Source: Nonomuraea cavernae
GTDB taxonomy: Bacteria; Actinomycetota; Actinomycetes; Streptosporangiales; Streptosporangiaceae
Length of the DNA stretch: 64,000 nucleotides
Direction of reading: 5' to 3'
Assembly: GCF_014646355.1 (NCBI RefSeq)
Contig: NZ_BMNH01000014.1
Location: forward strand, 62,001-126,000
The notes under the pieces are model-generated. The model had not been told where the DNA came from. It saw nothing but the letters and a program-made list of their open reading frames with translations, and searched no databases. The first letter of the stretch is position 1. Each line of letters starts with the position of its first letter. This document shows, piece after piece, positions 35,401 through 44,545 of the stretch. The translations under genes were made by a program, and so were the position numbers.

Positions 35401-37389
35401 TCAGTTGAACAGCACCCGCAGGGAGAACGTGCCCTCGGTGTCGGTCTGCTTGCCGCTGAGGCCGATGGCGCGCAGGACCTGGGCGTTGGCCTTGTCGTCG
35501 CCCTTCATGCTCTCCAGGTAGTACTTCTCCACCTTGTCCAGGTCGACGAACAGGGCGAAGGTCGCCGCGTCGGCGTCGGGGACGGCCGTGGTGAAGGTCT
35601 CGTTCTCGCCCAGCTCGCCCTCGGCGGACAACTGCTTGGCGTACTCCTCGGACGTGGCCAGGGTGAACGTGCCGTCGCCCGCGACCTTGGCGATCTGCGG
35701 CGCGGCCTGGCCGCTGGAGGTCATCGCCTGCTGGACCTTGTCGAAGACGGCCTGGGCCTTGGCCGGGTCGGTGACGATGCGCACGCCGCCCTTGACCTGG
35801 TCGCTGTCCAGGCCCTCGCTGTCGACCGCGACCGTCAGGTTCTTGCCCAGGAAGGTGGCCAGGTCGTCGGGCAGCTGCAGGCCGTACGCCTGCTTGGCCT
35901 GGTCCACGAACTGCTTGAACTCGGTTCCGCCGGCGGCGGTGGCCGACTGCTCGATCTCCGCCCACCGCTTGGTGATGATCTGGTCGAGGCCCGAGATGGA
36001 CAGCGCGCCCGCGGTGCTGGCCGGCAGCGTGCTCAGGTTGGCGCTCTGCGGGTCGCCGTCGGTGAAGCCCTCCAGACCGCGGACCGCGCCGGCCAGCTCG
36101 ACGTACGCGCTGTCGAAGCGGAGCGCGCCCGCGAACCGGGCGTTCTTCGCCTGGCCCAGCAGCTTGGTCTGCTCCGCCGTCATCTCGCCCTTGGCCAGCT
36201 CGGCGAGCTTGCCCAGGTGACCCCAGAAGGACAGGACACCCTGTTCGCCGAGAGCGTCCAGGTCGTCGCTGAAGTCGCCGTTGGCGGCGAGGCTGCCCTC
36301 GGCGGTGGCGTACTTGTCGGCCTCCGCCTGGGTGGCGGCGAGCAGCGCGTAGTCGTCGCGGAAGGCGACCCCGATCTTCTCTCCGTTCATCAGCTTGGCG
36401 ATGCCCGCCTTGGCCAGCGCCTCGTCCTTGACCTGGACGGCGACGGCGACGCCCGGTTCCTTGGCGCCCGCCGCCGGCGGTAGCACGGCCATACCGATCC
36501 TGCTGCCCAGCCAGGGGTCGACGTCCTTGGCGAAGTCGAGGCCGGCGACGCTCTTGTCGCTCTTCTTGATCGCGTCGAACAGCGCCTGGCGCGGGTCCTC
36601 ACCGGAGAAGGAGTCCTTGGTGACGGTGAACTTCCTGGCCAGCTGGAACAACGCCACCTTCTGGTTGGCCGCGGGGTCCAGGTCGAACCGGACGTAGGCC
36701 ACGGCGGCGGCGGGCAGCACCTCGTGCGGCTGCGTGCCCCCACCGCCGATCGCGCCCACGGCCCACACGGCGCCGCCACCGAGCACCACCACGGCCAAGG
36801 CGGCCGCGACGGCCATGATCCAGCCCTTGCGGCCCTTCTTCGGCGGGTCGGCGGGGCCGAAGCCCTCCGGGCCCTGCTGCTGCCAACCGGCCTGCGCGTA
36901 CGGATCCTGCTGGCCGTACTGCGGCTGCTGCCCGTAGTGCGCCTGCTGTGTGTACGGGGCCTGCTGCGCGTAGGGGTCCCGCCGGGTGGGCGGCTGCTGG
37001 CCGTAGCCCTGCTGCTGCGCGTAACCCTGCTGCTGGCCGTAGCCCTGCTGGCCGTGGCCCTGCTGCTCGTGCGGCTGCTGGCCGTAGCCCTGCTGACCAT
37101 GTGAGTGCTGACCGTGCGACTGCTGGCCGTAGGGCTGCTGGTTGTAGCCGGCCTGCTGCTGGAAGGCGGCCTGCCCGTGGTCGGGCTGGCCGTAGGACGC
37201 CTGCTGCCCGTACGGGTCCTGCTGGCCCGAGGACGCCTGCCGCCCGTACTGGGACTGCTGGCCATAGGACTGCGGTGGGTATGGCTGGCCCGGTGAAAGC
37301 GGAGGGTTCGCGGGCTCCTGCTCGGGATTCCAACGGTATGCCGTGGTCCGGTCGGGATCCTGGCCACTAGGGGGATTATTCGCAGACAT
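35401..37389 (-). CDS. DUF3352 protein with Q/Y/G-rich N-terminal domain
   Basis: The protein has 662 residues from ATG 37389 (GTG 37392 is adjacent). Residues 20-175 are a low-complexity region of GYGQQ-, QQDPY- and YGQQ-like repeats, very rich in Gln, Tyr and Gly. A KKGRKGW stop-transfer segment and a membrane helix (about 188-212) follow. The remaining about 450 residues are outside the cell and match DUF3352: [25 protein letters not shown] and related repeated lobes ([10 protein letters not shown]). The function of DUF3352 is unknown. It is convergent with cysM across a shared terminator. Confidence 0.85.
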   Translation of the reverse strand: MSANNPPSGQDPDRTTAYRWNPEQEPANPPLSPGQPYPPQSYGQQSQYGRQASSGQQDPYGQQASYGQPDHGQAAFQQQAGYNQQPYGQQSHGQHSHGQQGYGQQPHEQQGHGQQGYGQQQGYAQQQGYGQQPPTRRDPYAQQAPYTQQAHYGQQPQYGQQDPYAQAGWQQQGPEGFGPADPPKKGRKGWIMAVAAALAVVVLGGGAVWAVGAIGGGGTQPHEVLPAAAVAYVRFDLDPAANQKVALFQLARKFTVTKDSFSGEDPRQALFDAIKKSDKSVAGLDFAKDVDPWLGSRIGMAVLPPAAGAKEPGVAVAVQVKDEALAKAGIAKLMNGEKIGVAFRDDYALLAATQAEADKYATAEGSLAANGDFSDDLDALGEQGVLSFWGHLGKLAELAKGEMTAEQTKLLGQAKNARFAGALRFDSAYVELAGAVRGLEGFTDGDPQSANLSTLPASTAGALSISGLDQIITKRWAEIEQSATAAGGTEFKQFVDQAKQAYGLQLPDDLATFLGKNLTVAVDSEGLDSDQVKGGVRIVTDPAKAQAVFDKVQQAMTSSGQAAPQIAKVAGDGTFTLATSEEYAKQLSAEGELGENETFTTAVPDADAATFALFVDLDKVEKYYLESMKGDDKANAQVLRAIGLSGKQTDTEGTFSLRVLFN
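36880..37330 (-). repeat. Degenerate in-frame repeats encoding the Q/Y/G-rich domain
   Basis: Short units of 12-30 bp encoding [12 protein letters not shown] and QQDPY recur throughout this segment of the DUF3352 gene. The pattern is irregular, consistent with slippage-driven expansion. Confidence 0.75.
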
Positions 37390-37475
37390 CACTCAACTCA
37401 CAATGTGGACTTATGACCACAGTGAAGGTAGCTGATGTTGCTAGACGGGCGCTTGCAATGTGCTGAAGTCAAGAT

Positions 37476-37598
37476 TCATGCCCAAGTGACCTCTTTACGC
37501 CCTGTGTTGAGGTGGGCCTCGCCCTCGTAGTCCTCCACCGCCGACCACGGCACGACTGCGCGTCCCGCGCACCACTTGCCATGCTCGAACTGTCCCAT
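37476..37598 (-). CDS. Possible 40-residue protein (unsupported by homology)
   Basis: Between two confident genes, the frame from ATG 37598 encodes a Trp-containing peptide (GQFEHGKWCAGRAVVPW, ending NTGRKEVTWA) whose codons are strongly G/C at the third position. The same frame further upstream loses that bias, which is why the internal ATG was chosen. There is no clear ribosome-binding site and I do not recognise it. The rest of 37393-37690 appears non-coding and includes AT-rich promoter sequence for the thioesterase gene. Confidence 0.3.
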   Translation of the reverse strand: MGQFEHGKWCAGRAVVPWSAVEDYEGEAHLNTGRKEVTWA

Positions 37599-37690
37599 TC
37601 GAGGGCGTTTTCCCAGGTCGGCGCTTTGATGGACGAATGCCGTAGAGTATGGGGCTACTAGAATAAAGTTCGGATTCAAAGGCAGGGCTG

Positions 37691-38482
37691 ATGACCAAGT
37701 TCGACGAGGCCACGCAGGCGATCCGGGTGGACGAGAGCACCTATGACGTCTGCCTCGATCCCGGATACGCGATCGGCGGCCCGCTCAACGGTGGATACCT
37801 GATGGCCGTCGTCCTCCGCGCGGTGGTGGACTCCTCGCCGTTCGATCACCCCGTCAGCACGACCTCGCAGTTTCACCGGTCGCCCGCCGCCGGCCCCGCG
37901 CGGGTCGTGGTCGAGCAGCTCAAGGCGGGCCGGACCGTGGCCTTCAGCAGGGCGACGCTCGTCCAGGACGGCGTGACGCAGATCGAGAGCCTGGTCACCA
38001 CGGCCACCCTCGGCGACGCCGAGCCCGCGTACGCCGACAAAGCGGGATATGTCATGCCGCCCCCCGAGGAGTGCCTGAAACTGCCGGACCCCAAGCCCGA
38101 GTCCAACATGACGCTCAACGCCCGCATGGAGATGCGCTTCGACCCGCCCACCGTCGGCTGGTTGAACGGCGAGCCGACGGGCCGCCCCGAGTCGCGCGCC
38201 TACTTCAGGATGGCCGAGCCCCAGGACCCCGACCCCTACGTGCTGGCCCTCGCGGTCGACGCGCTGCCGCCCGTGGTGTTCTCGGCGGGCGCCCGTGGCT
38301 GGGCGCCGACCGTCGACCTGACCTGGCACCTGCGGGCGCTGCCGGCCCCCGGCTGGCTCACGCTGATCGGCGGCGGCCGGCTCATCTCCGACGGCTGGTT
38401 CGACGAGGACGTCGAGGTCTGGGACTCGGCGGGGCGGCTCGTCGCGCAGTCACGCCAGCTGGCTCGCGTGGGACGCGGGTGA
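37691..38482 (+). CDS. Acyl-CoA thioesterase-like protein (double hot dog)
   Basis: The 263-residue protein has two hot-dog halves. The first contains GPLNGGYLMAVVLRAV and TTSQFHRSPAAGPARVVVEQLK; the second contains GRPESRAYFRMAEP and VDLTWHLRALPAPGWL, ending in DVEVWDSAGRLVAQSRQLA. This is the TesB-like thioesterase-superfamily pattern of actinobacterial acyl-CoA hydrolases. The substrate chain length is unknown. CAGGG precedes ATG 37691, and TAGAAT at about 37658-37663 may be its -10. Confidence 0.85.
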   Translation: MTKFDEATQAIRVDESTYDVCLDPGYAIGGPLNGGYLMAVVLRAVVDSSPFDHPVSTTSQFHRSPAAGPARVVVEQLKAGRTVAFSRATLVQDGVTQIESLVTTATLGDAEPAYADKAGYVMPPPEECLKLPDPKPESNMTLNARMEMRFDPPTVGWLNGEPTGRPESRAYFRMAEPQDPDPYVLALAVDALPPVVFSAGARGWAPTVDLTWHLRALPAPGWLTLIGGGRLISDGWFDEDVEVWDSAGRLVAQSRQLARVGRG

Positions 38483-38547
38483 CACGAACGAGCACTGTGA
38501 GCATTCTTACGCAGAGAGAATCCCGCAGGTCGCCTACCCTCTGAAGG

Positions 38548-39414
38548 GTGCCGGACGCGAGCATTGGGATCTTCGACAGCGGGGTGGGCGGTCTGACGGT
38601 CGCCAGAGCGATCATCGATCAGCTGCCTCATGAGTCCATCACCTACGTGGCTGACACCGCCCGTCAGCCCTACGGCCCGAGGCGCCTCGCCGAGGTGCGC
38701 ACCTACGCGCTGGAGGTGATGGACCACCTCGTCGAGCACGACGTCAAGATGCTGGTGATCGCGTGCAACAGCGCCAGCGCCGCCGTGCTGCGCGACGCCC
38801 GCGAGCGTTACGACGTGCCGGTCGTCGAGGTGATCCAGCCGGCCACCCGGCGCGCGGTGCGCGCCACCCGCACCGGCAGGGTCGGCGTGATCGCCACCCG
38901 GGCCACCATCCAGTCGATGGCCTACCACGACGCCTTCACCGCCGCTCCCGACGTCCGGCTCACCGGCGTGGCCGCCCCACGCCTGGTGGAGTACGTCGAA
39001 CGAGGGGAGACGGCGAGCGAGGAGCTCATCGAGGTCGTACGCGAATACCTCCGGCCCGTCCAGGAGGCCGAGTGCGACACCCTCATCCTCGGCTGCACCC
39101 ACTACCCGCTGCTCACCGGCGCCATCTCCTACGTCGCCGGCGACGGGGTCACGCTGGTCTCCAGCGCCGACGAGACGGCCAAGGACGTCTATCGGATCCT
39201 GCACGACCGTGACCTGGCGGCGGGAAGTGAGGCCACCCCCCGGCACCGCTTCCGCGCCACCGGCGATTCCACCCTGTTCGGCCAGCTCGGACGCCGCTTC
39301 CTGGGCCCGGAGATCGACGCGGTCGAAGTCACACCGGTGGGGGGTACTACCTCTAACGGAGGCCCACATGAAGGTGACCATCATCGGCTGCTCGGGGAGC
39401 TTCCCCGGTCCTGA
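38548..39414 (+). CDS. murI: Glutamate racemase
   Basis: The 288-residue cofactor-independent racemase makes D-glutamate for peptidoglycan. The two catalytic cysteines are Cys 73 ([11 protein letters not shown]) and Cys 183 (LGCTHYPLL), and the substrate loop is [17 protein letters not shown] with Asp 10/Ser 11. GTG 38548 follows TACCCT at 7 nt, a leaderless start. The 3' end runs 47 bp into the next gene; the last about 15 residues lie beyond the usual family end. Confidence 0.95.
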   Translation: MPDASIGIFDSGVGGLTVARAIIDQLPHESITYVADTARQPYGPRRLAEVRTYALEVMDHLVEHDVKMLVIACNSASAAVLRDARERYDVPVVEVIQPATRRAVRATRTGRVGVIATRATIQSMAYHDAFTAAPDVRLTGVAAPRLVEYVERGETASEELIEVVREYLRPVQEAECDTLILGCTHYPLLTGAISYVAGDGVTLVSSADETAKDVYRILHDRDLAAGSEATPRHRFRATGDSTLFGQLGRRFLGPEIDAVEVTPVGGTTSNGGPHEGDHHRLLGELPRS

Positions 39415-40120
39415 CAGCCCCGCGTCCTGCTACCTGCTGGAGGCCGAGGGCTTCCGGCTGCTGCTGGATCTCGGCATGGGAGCGCTGGGCGCGCTCCAAC
39501 GGCACATCAGCCTCTACGACGTCGACGCCATCTGCCTGTCCCACCTGCACGCCGACCACTGCCTCGACCTGTGCGGCTATCACGTGGTGCGCACGTACGG
39601 GCCGGGCGCGCCGTACCCGCGGGTGCCGGTGCACGCGCCGGTCGACGCGCCGCGCCGGCTGGCCGCCGCCTACGGCATGCCGGACGAGCCGGGCCTGGAG
39701 ACCGCCTTCGACTTCACCCGGCTGGAGCCGGGGACGTTCGGGATCGGGCCGTTCACCGTGACCGCCGGGCTGGTCAACCATCCGGTCGAGGCGTACGGGT
39801 TCCGCGTCTCCCACGGCGGCAGGAGCGTCGCCTACTCCGGCGACACGGGCGAGTCGGCCGAGCTGGTGAAGCTGGCCGGGGACACCGACCTGTTCCTGTG
39901 CGAGGCGTCGTTCGTCGACCAGCCGGACCTGCCCGCCGGCCTGCACCTGACGGGCCGCCAGGCCGCCGAGCACGCCGCCAAGGCCGGCGCCGGCCGGCTC
40001 GTGCTCACGCACCTGGTGCCCTGGAACGACCAGTCCCGGGTTCTCGACGAGGCCTGCTGCGGCTCCTACGGCGGCCCGATCGAGCTGGCCAGGAGCGGCG
40101 CCGTCTACGACTTGGCCTGA
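39368..40120 (+). CDS. MBL-fold hydrolase, Rv1339-like (possible cyclic nucleotide phosphodiesterase)
   Basis: The protein has 250 residues from ATG 39368, with GGAGG 5 nt upstream. The metallo-beta-lactamase motif HLHADH is at 59-64, with later ligands in [20 protein letters not shown] and LTHLVPW. In mycobacteria the gene after murI, Rv1339, is an MBL enzyme reported to hydrolyse cAMP; position and sequence style match here, but substrate is inferred. The start lies inside murI (47-bp overlap), indicating coupled translation. The 3' end overlaps the convergent MFS gene by 16 bp. Confidence 0.9.
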   Translation: MKVTIIGCSGSFPGPDSPASCYLLEAEGFRLLLDLGMGALGALQRHISLYDVDAICLSHLHADHCLDLCGYHVVRTYGPGAPYPRVPVHAPVDAPRRLAAAYGMPDEPGLETAFDFTRLEPGTFGIGPFTVTAGLVNHPVEAYGFRVSHGGRSVAYSGDTGESAELVKLAGDTDLFLCEASFVDQPDLPAGLHLTGRQAAEHAAKAGAGRLVLTHLVPWNDQSRVLDEACCGSYGGPIELARSGAVYDLA

Positions 40121-41361
40121 AGCTGCGCGAAGTCGCGCAACCGAGGCAACGGCGAGAACAGCAACGGGACGAACGAGATCAACCGGCCGCCCATGAACAC
40201 CCAGAGCGCCTGCCGCACCCCGATCTGCTGGGCCACCACCCCACCGAGCAGCGCCCCCAGCGGCATCGTGCTCCAGACGACGAACCTCACCGTCGCGTTG
40301 ACCCTGCCGAGCATGTGCTCCGGGGCGACCGTCTGCCGGTAGGTCAGTTGCCCCACGTTGTAGAGGATCGCGCCCCAGGACAGCGCGATCGAGGTGATGC
40401 TGAAGAACGACATCCGCCAGTCGGCCTGCGTCATCGGCAACAGCAAGCCGAAGGGCGACGTCACGGAGATGGCCAGCCAGGTCACCCGGGCCGTGCCGTA
40501 CCTCTTGAACAGCCATCCTCCGGTGAGACCGCCCAGCAGGCCGCCCACCGCGCCCGACATGAGCAGCACGCCGATCAACCCGGGCGGTAATCGCACCACC
40601 TCGGCCAGGAACAGCACCGACAGCCCGAGCACGGCGCTGAGGCACAGATTGGTGCCGGCGGTCGTGACGGTGATCGCGCGTAACAGCCGGTCCTCCCAGA
40701 CGAACGCCAGCCCCTCACGGATGCCGCTCCACATGCCCGGACGTTCCTCGGCGCGTGGCGCCAGGCGGTCGGGCGTCCTGATCGAGCCGAGCAGGAGGGC
40801 CGAGCCGAGCGAGGTCAGCGCCGTGGCCAGGACGGTGACGGGCGCGCCGAGCAACTGCACCAGCGCGCCACCCGCGCTGGGACCGGCCAGGGAGCCGCCC
40901 GCCCGGACGAACTCCAGCTTGGAGTTGCCGCTGCCCAGGTCGTCCTTGCTCACCAGCTCGGGCAGGTAGGTCTGGTCGGCGACGTCGTTGAAGACCTGGG
41001 CCGCACCCACCAGCAGCGCCACCGCGAACATCACCCAGATCGACAGCAGCCCCAGCGTGTACGCCAGCGGGATGCTCGCCAGCAGCAGCCCTCGCACCAG
41101 GTCGGCGGCCACCATCACGCGCCGCCTGCGCATCCGGTCGACCCAGACGCCGGCGGGCAGGCCGATCACCAGGAAGGCCACCGTCTGCAGAGCGGACAGC
41201 AGGCCCACCTCCAGCGCGCCGGCGTGCAGGACCAGCACGGCCACCAGAGGAAGCGCCACACGTGAGATGTTGCCCCCGAGTTCGTTGGCCACGTGCGAGC
41301 CGAGAAATCTGCGGAAATCAGGGCTCCGCAACACCCCCGTTGTCATTGCGTAAGGATCCAT
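40105..41361 (-). CDS. MFS transporter (MFS_3/enterobactin-exporter type)
   Basis: This protein of about 418 residues has 11-12 membrane helices. LRSPDFRRFLGSHVANELGGNISRVAL-like N-terminus, VWVDRMRRRRVMVAADLVRG (motif A) and ADQTYLPELVSKDDLGSGNSKLE are typical of EntS/MFS_3 exporters. The start is uncertain: ATG 41361 and ATG 41346 are both possible and neither has a good ribosome-binding site. It is inserted between the MBL gene and rph, which are adjacent in mycobacteria, on the opposite strand. Confidence 0.88.
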   Translation of the reverse strand: MDPYAMTTGVLRSPDFRRFLGSHVANELGGNISRVALPLVAVLVLHAGALEVGLLSALQTVAFLVIGLPAGVWVDRMRRRRVMVAADLVRGLLLASIPLAYTLGLLSIWVMFAVALLVGAAQVFNDVADQTYLPELVSKDDLGSGNSKLEFVRAGGSLAGPSAGGALVQLLGAPVTVLATALTSLGSALLLGSIRTPDRLAPRAEERPGMWSGIREGLAFVWEDRLLRAITVTTAGTNLCLSAVLGLSVLFLAEVVRLPPGLIGVLLMSGAVGGLLGGLTGGWLFKRYGTARVTWLAISVTSPFGLLLPMTQADWRMSFFSITSIALSWGAILYNVGQLTYRQTVAPEHMLGRVNATVRFVVWSTMPLGALLGGVVAQQIGVRQALWVFMGGRLISFVPLLFSPLPRLRDFAQLQAKS

Positions 41362-41414
41362 GTGTCGGACTCGATCGGTCAAGAGTGTGGTGATGCGGAG
41401 ATAGGGTGATCTGC

Positions 41415-42134
41415 ATGTCTCGACAGGATGGCCGTGGCCCCGGCCAGCTCCGCCCGATCACCATCACCAGGCAGTGGCTCACCCATGCGGAGGGCTCGGT
41501 TCTGGTGGAGTTCGGCGGCACCAGGGTGCTCTGTGCCGCCTCCGTCCAGGACAGCGTGCCGCGCTGGCGCAGGGGCAGCGGCCAGGGCTGGGTGACGGCC
41601 GAGTACGCGATGCTGCCGCGCGCCACCAACACGCGCAACGACCGTGAGTCGGTCCGCGGCAAGATCGGCGGCCGTACGCACGAGATCTCCCGGCTCATCG
41701 GCCGCTCGCTGCGGGCCTGCGTCGACTACAAGGCCCTGGGCGAAAACTCCGTTCTGCTCGACTGCGACGTCCTGCAGGCCGACGGCGGCACCCGGACCGC
41801 CGCCATCACCGGCGCCTATGTCGCCCTGGCCGACGCCATCGGGTGGATGCGCGAGCGCAGGATGTGCCCGGGCGACCCGCTCGTCGGCTCCGTGGCGGCC
41901 GTGTCCGTCGGCGTGGTCGGCGCGGTGCCGATGCTCGACCTCTGCTACACCGAGGACGTCGCGGCCGAGACCGACATGAACGTCGTCATGACCGGCACGG
42001 GCAGCTTCGTCGAGGTGCAGGGCACCGCCGAGGGCGCGCCGTTCGACCGGGGCGCGCTCGACCAACTGCTCGACCTCGCCGTGGCCGGCTGCGAGGAGCT
42101 GACGCTGATCCAGCAGGAGGCACTGGGCCGGTGA
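41415..42134 (+). CDS. rph: Ribonuclease PH
   Basis: The 239-residue phosphorolytic 3'-5' exoribonuclease trims tRNA precursors. Signatures are [50 protein letters not shown] with phosphate-binding Arg residues, [19 protein letters not shown], and [23 protein letters not shown] 41415 lies 7 nt after TAGGGT (leaderless). The stop overlaps the rdgB start (GTGA), as in many actinobacteria. Confidence 0.95.
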   Translation: MSRQDGRGPGQLRPITITRQWLTHAEGSVLVEFGGTRVLCAASVQDSVPRWRRGSGQGWVTAEYAMLPRATNTRNDRESVRGKIGGRTHEISRLIGRSLRACVDYKALGENSVLLDCDVLQADGGTRTAAITGAYVALADAIGWMRERRMCPGDPLVGSVAAVSVGVVGAVPMLDLCYTEDVAAETDMNVVMTGTGSFVEVQGTAEGAPFDRGALDQLLDLAVAGCEELTLIQQEALGR

Positions 42135-42733
42135 AGATCGTGCTGGCGACCCGCAACCCGGGCAAGATCGCTGAGCTGCGGCGCATCCTGTCGGAGTTCG
42201 CCGACCTCCAGGTCGTCGGCCTCGACGCGTTCCCCGCCATCGGTGACGTCGCCGAGACCGGCGTCACCTTCGAGGCCAACGCCCTGCTCAAGGCGCGCGC
42301 CGTGGCCCAGCAGTCGGGGCTGCCCGCGGTCGCCGACGACTCCGGCCTCTGCGTCGACGTGCTCAACGGAATGCCGGGGGTGTTCTCGGCCCGCTGGTCG
42401 GGGCGCCACGGTGACGACCGGGCCAACCTGGAGCTGCTGCTCCGACAGGTCTCCGACGTGCCCGCCGAGCTGCTGACCGCCCGCTTCACCTGCGCCGCCG
42501 CGCTCGCGCTGCCCTCGGGTGAGTCGCGGGTGGTCGAAGGCGTCCTGCCGGGGCACCTCGTCACCACGCCGCGTGGCGGCAACGGGTTCGGCTACGACCC
42601 GATCTTCGTGCCCGAGGGCGAGACCCGCACCACGGCCGAGTTCGCGCCCGAGGAGAAGGACGCGATCAGCCACCGTGGCCGCGCCTTCCGGGCGATGGCG
42701 CCGATCGTCCGCGACCTTCTGGCTCCCTCGTAA
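42131..42733 (+). CDS. rdgB: Non-canonical purine NTP pyrophosphatase (RdgB/HAM1)
   Basis: The 200-residue enzyme hydrolyses dITP/XTP to the monophosphate, keeping the nucleotide pool clean. Family motifs are [63 protein letters not shown] and ISHRGRAF. The GTG start overlaps the rph stop by 4 bp, so it is translationally coupled to it. Confidence 0.95.
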   Translation: MKIVLATRNPGKIAELRRILSEFADLQVVGLDAFPAIGDVAETGVTFEANALLKARAVAQQSGLPAVADDSGLCVDVLNGMPGVFSARWSGRHGDDRANLELLLRQVSDVPAELLTARFTCAAALALPSGESRVVEGVLPGHLVTTPRGGNGFGYDPIFVPEGETRTTAEFAPEEKDAISHRGRAFRAMAPIVRDLLAPS

Positions 42734-42780
42734 CCACCGCGTAAGAACCCCTTCGCCCACACGGGCGTAGCGTCGGACAT

Positions 42781-44400
42781 GTGCAGAGGAAACACGTGGT
42801 GCCCGGCTGGGCCGGCGCGCTCGCGGGGCTGGTCGCCGGGTGCGTCGCCCTCGGGGTGGCCCAGCTCGTCGCGGGGATCGTGGGGCCCGGGACGTTCCCG
42901 GTCGTGGCCGTCGGCGATGTCGCGGTCGACCTGGCGCCGCCGCCCGTCAAGGACTTCGCGATCGAGACCTTCGGCGAGAACGACAAGGCCGTCCTCATCG
43001 GCGGAGTGCTCGTGGTGCTCGCCCTGGTGGCCACCGCGATCGGGATCCTGGCTCGTCGCCGGCTCGTCCTCGGATACGCGGGGCTGGCCGCGTTCGGGGT
43101 GGTGGGCGTGCTGGCCGTGCTCACCCGGCCCGGTAGCCGCCCGCTCGACGTGCTGCCGACCGTGGTGGGCGTGCTCGCCGGCGCCTGGGCCCTTCGGTGG
43201 CTGATCCGCCGCATCACCACCCCGTCGGGTCAGCCCGTCCCGGGCGGGACGGCGGGGGAGCGGGAGGAGCCGCCGCAGGGGGCGGCGGGGGTGGAACGGC
43301 CGGCGGTGATGCGGGCCGGGGGCGAGCCGTACGCCTTCGACCGGCGTCGGCTGCTGACCGGCGCGGCGGGTGGCGTGGTGATCGCGGGGGCCGCCGCGGT
43401 GCTCGGCCGGGAGCTGACGGGACGGGCGATGGTCGACTCCGCCCGGGTCGCGGTGAAACTGCCCGCCCCCGCCGTGCCGGCCCGTCCGTTGCCTCCGGGA
43501 GTGGACTTCGGGATCAACGGCCTGTCACCGTTCGTCACGGCGAATCAGGGCTTCTACCGGGTCGACACCGCGCTCGTCGTCCCCCAGGTCGATCCCGAGA
43601 CCTGGACGCTGCGCATCCACGGCATGGTCGACCGCCCGATCGAGCTCACCTACGCCGACCTGCTCAGGCGGCCGCTCACCGAGGCCGACGTCACGCTGGC
43701 GTGCGTGTCCAACGAGGTGGGCGGTCCGTACGTGGGCAACGCCCGCTGGCTCGGCGTCCGGATGGCCGACCTGCTGCGCGAGGCCGGGATCCAGTCGGGG
43801 GCCGACATGCTGCTGTCCACCTCCCACGACGGCTTCACCTGCGGCACCCCGGTCGACGTGGTGACCGACGGTCGCGACGCGCTCTTCGCCATCGCGATGA
43901 ACGGCGAGGTCCTCCCGGTGGACCACGGCTTCCCGGTGCGCCAGGTGGTGCCCGGACTGTACGGGTACGTCTCGGCCACCAAGTGGGTCGTGGACGTCAA
44001 GGTGACCCGGTTCGACCGGGACGAGGCGTACTGGACGCCGCGCGGCTGGGCGGCCCAGGCTCCGATCAAGACCCAGTCGCGCATCGACCTGCCCGGGTCG
44101 GGGGCGTCGTTGGAGCCTGGCCGCACCACGATCGCCGGGGTCGCCTGGGCGCAGCACACCGGGATCGACGCCGTGGAGGTGCGGGTCGATCGTGGCGCGT
44201 GGCAGCGGGCCCGGCTGGCCCAGGTGCCCGGCCCCGACACGTGGCGGCAGTGGGCGCTCGACTGGGACGCGCCCGCGGGCCGGCACACCATCGAGGTGCG
44301 CGCCACCGACGCCGCAGGGCGCACCCAGACCGAGCGGCAGGCTCCTCCGGCACCCGACGGAGCCACTGGCTGGCACACCATCACCGTCAAGGTGGGCTGA
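42781..44400 (+). CDS. Membrane-anchored molybdopterin-dependent oxidoreductase (sulfite oxidase family)
   Basis: The protein has 539 residues. Four membrane helices fill residues 8-140, then a linker containing DRRRLLTGAAGG (twin-Arg-like) and another hydrophobic stretch at about 195-210. The Mo-cofactor domain follows (about 250-430) with Cys 308 as the Mo ligand in TLACVSNEVGGPYVGNARW and GYVSATKWVVDVKV. The last 100 residues are an Ig-like dimerisation domain (QHTGIDAVEVRVD). Homologues oxidise sulfite or repair methionine sulfoxide; the substrate is unknown. GTG 42781 follows TAGCGT at 7 nt. Confidence 0.9.
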   Translation: MQRKHVVPGWAGALAGLVAGCVALGVAQLVAGIVGPGTFPVVAVGDVAVDLAPPPVKDFAIETFGENDKAVLIGGVLVVLALVATAIGILARRRLVLGYAGLAAFGVVGVLAVLTRPGSRPLDVLPTVVGVLAGAWALRWLIRRITTPSGQPVPGGTAGEREEPPQGAAGVERPAVMRAGGEPYAFDRRRLLTGAAGGVVIAGAAAVLGRELTGRAMVDSARVAVKLPAPAVPARPLPPGVDFGINGLSPFVTANQGFYRVDTALVVPQVDPETWTLRIHGMVDRPIELTYADLLRRPLTEADVTLACVSNEVGGPYVGNARWLGVRMADLLREAGIQSGADMLLSTSHDGFTCGTPVDVVTDGRDALFAIAMNGEVLPVDHGFPVRQVVPGLYGYVSATKWVVDVKVTRFDRDEAYWTPRGWAAQAPIKTQSRIDLPGSGASLEPGRTTIAGVAWAQHTGIDAVEVRVDRGAWQRARLAQVPGPDTWRQWALDWDAPAGRHTIEVRATDAAGRTQTERQAPPAPDGATGWHTITVKVG

Positions 44401-44545
44401 CGGCCGCCGTCCCGCCGGATGTCATTGTTCTCGGTGTTTGTGCTGGTACGGGGGATAGTTCGGCCCGGGGAACTTCCCTGACTGCCCCTCCTGGGCGGGG
44501 GCGGGGGCCCTACGATCGGTCGTCGAGCATGACAGGAGGCAGGCC

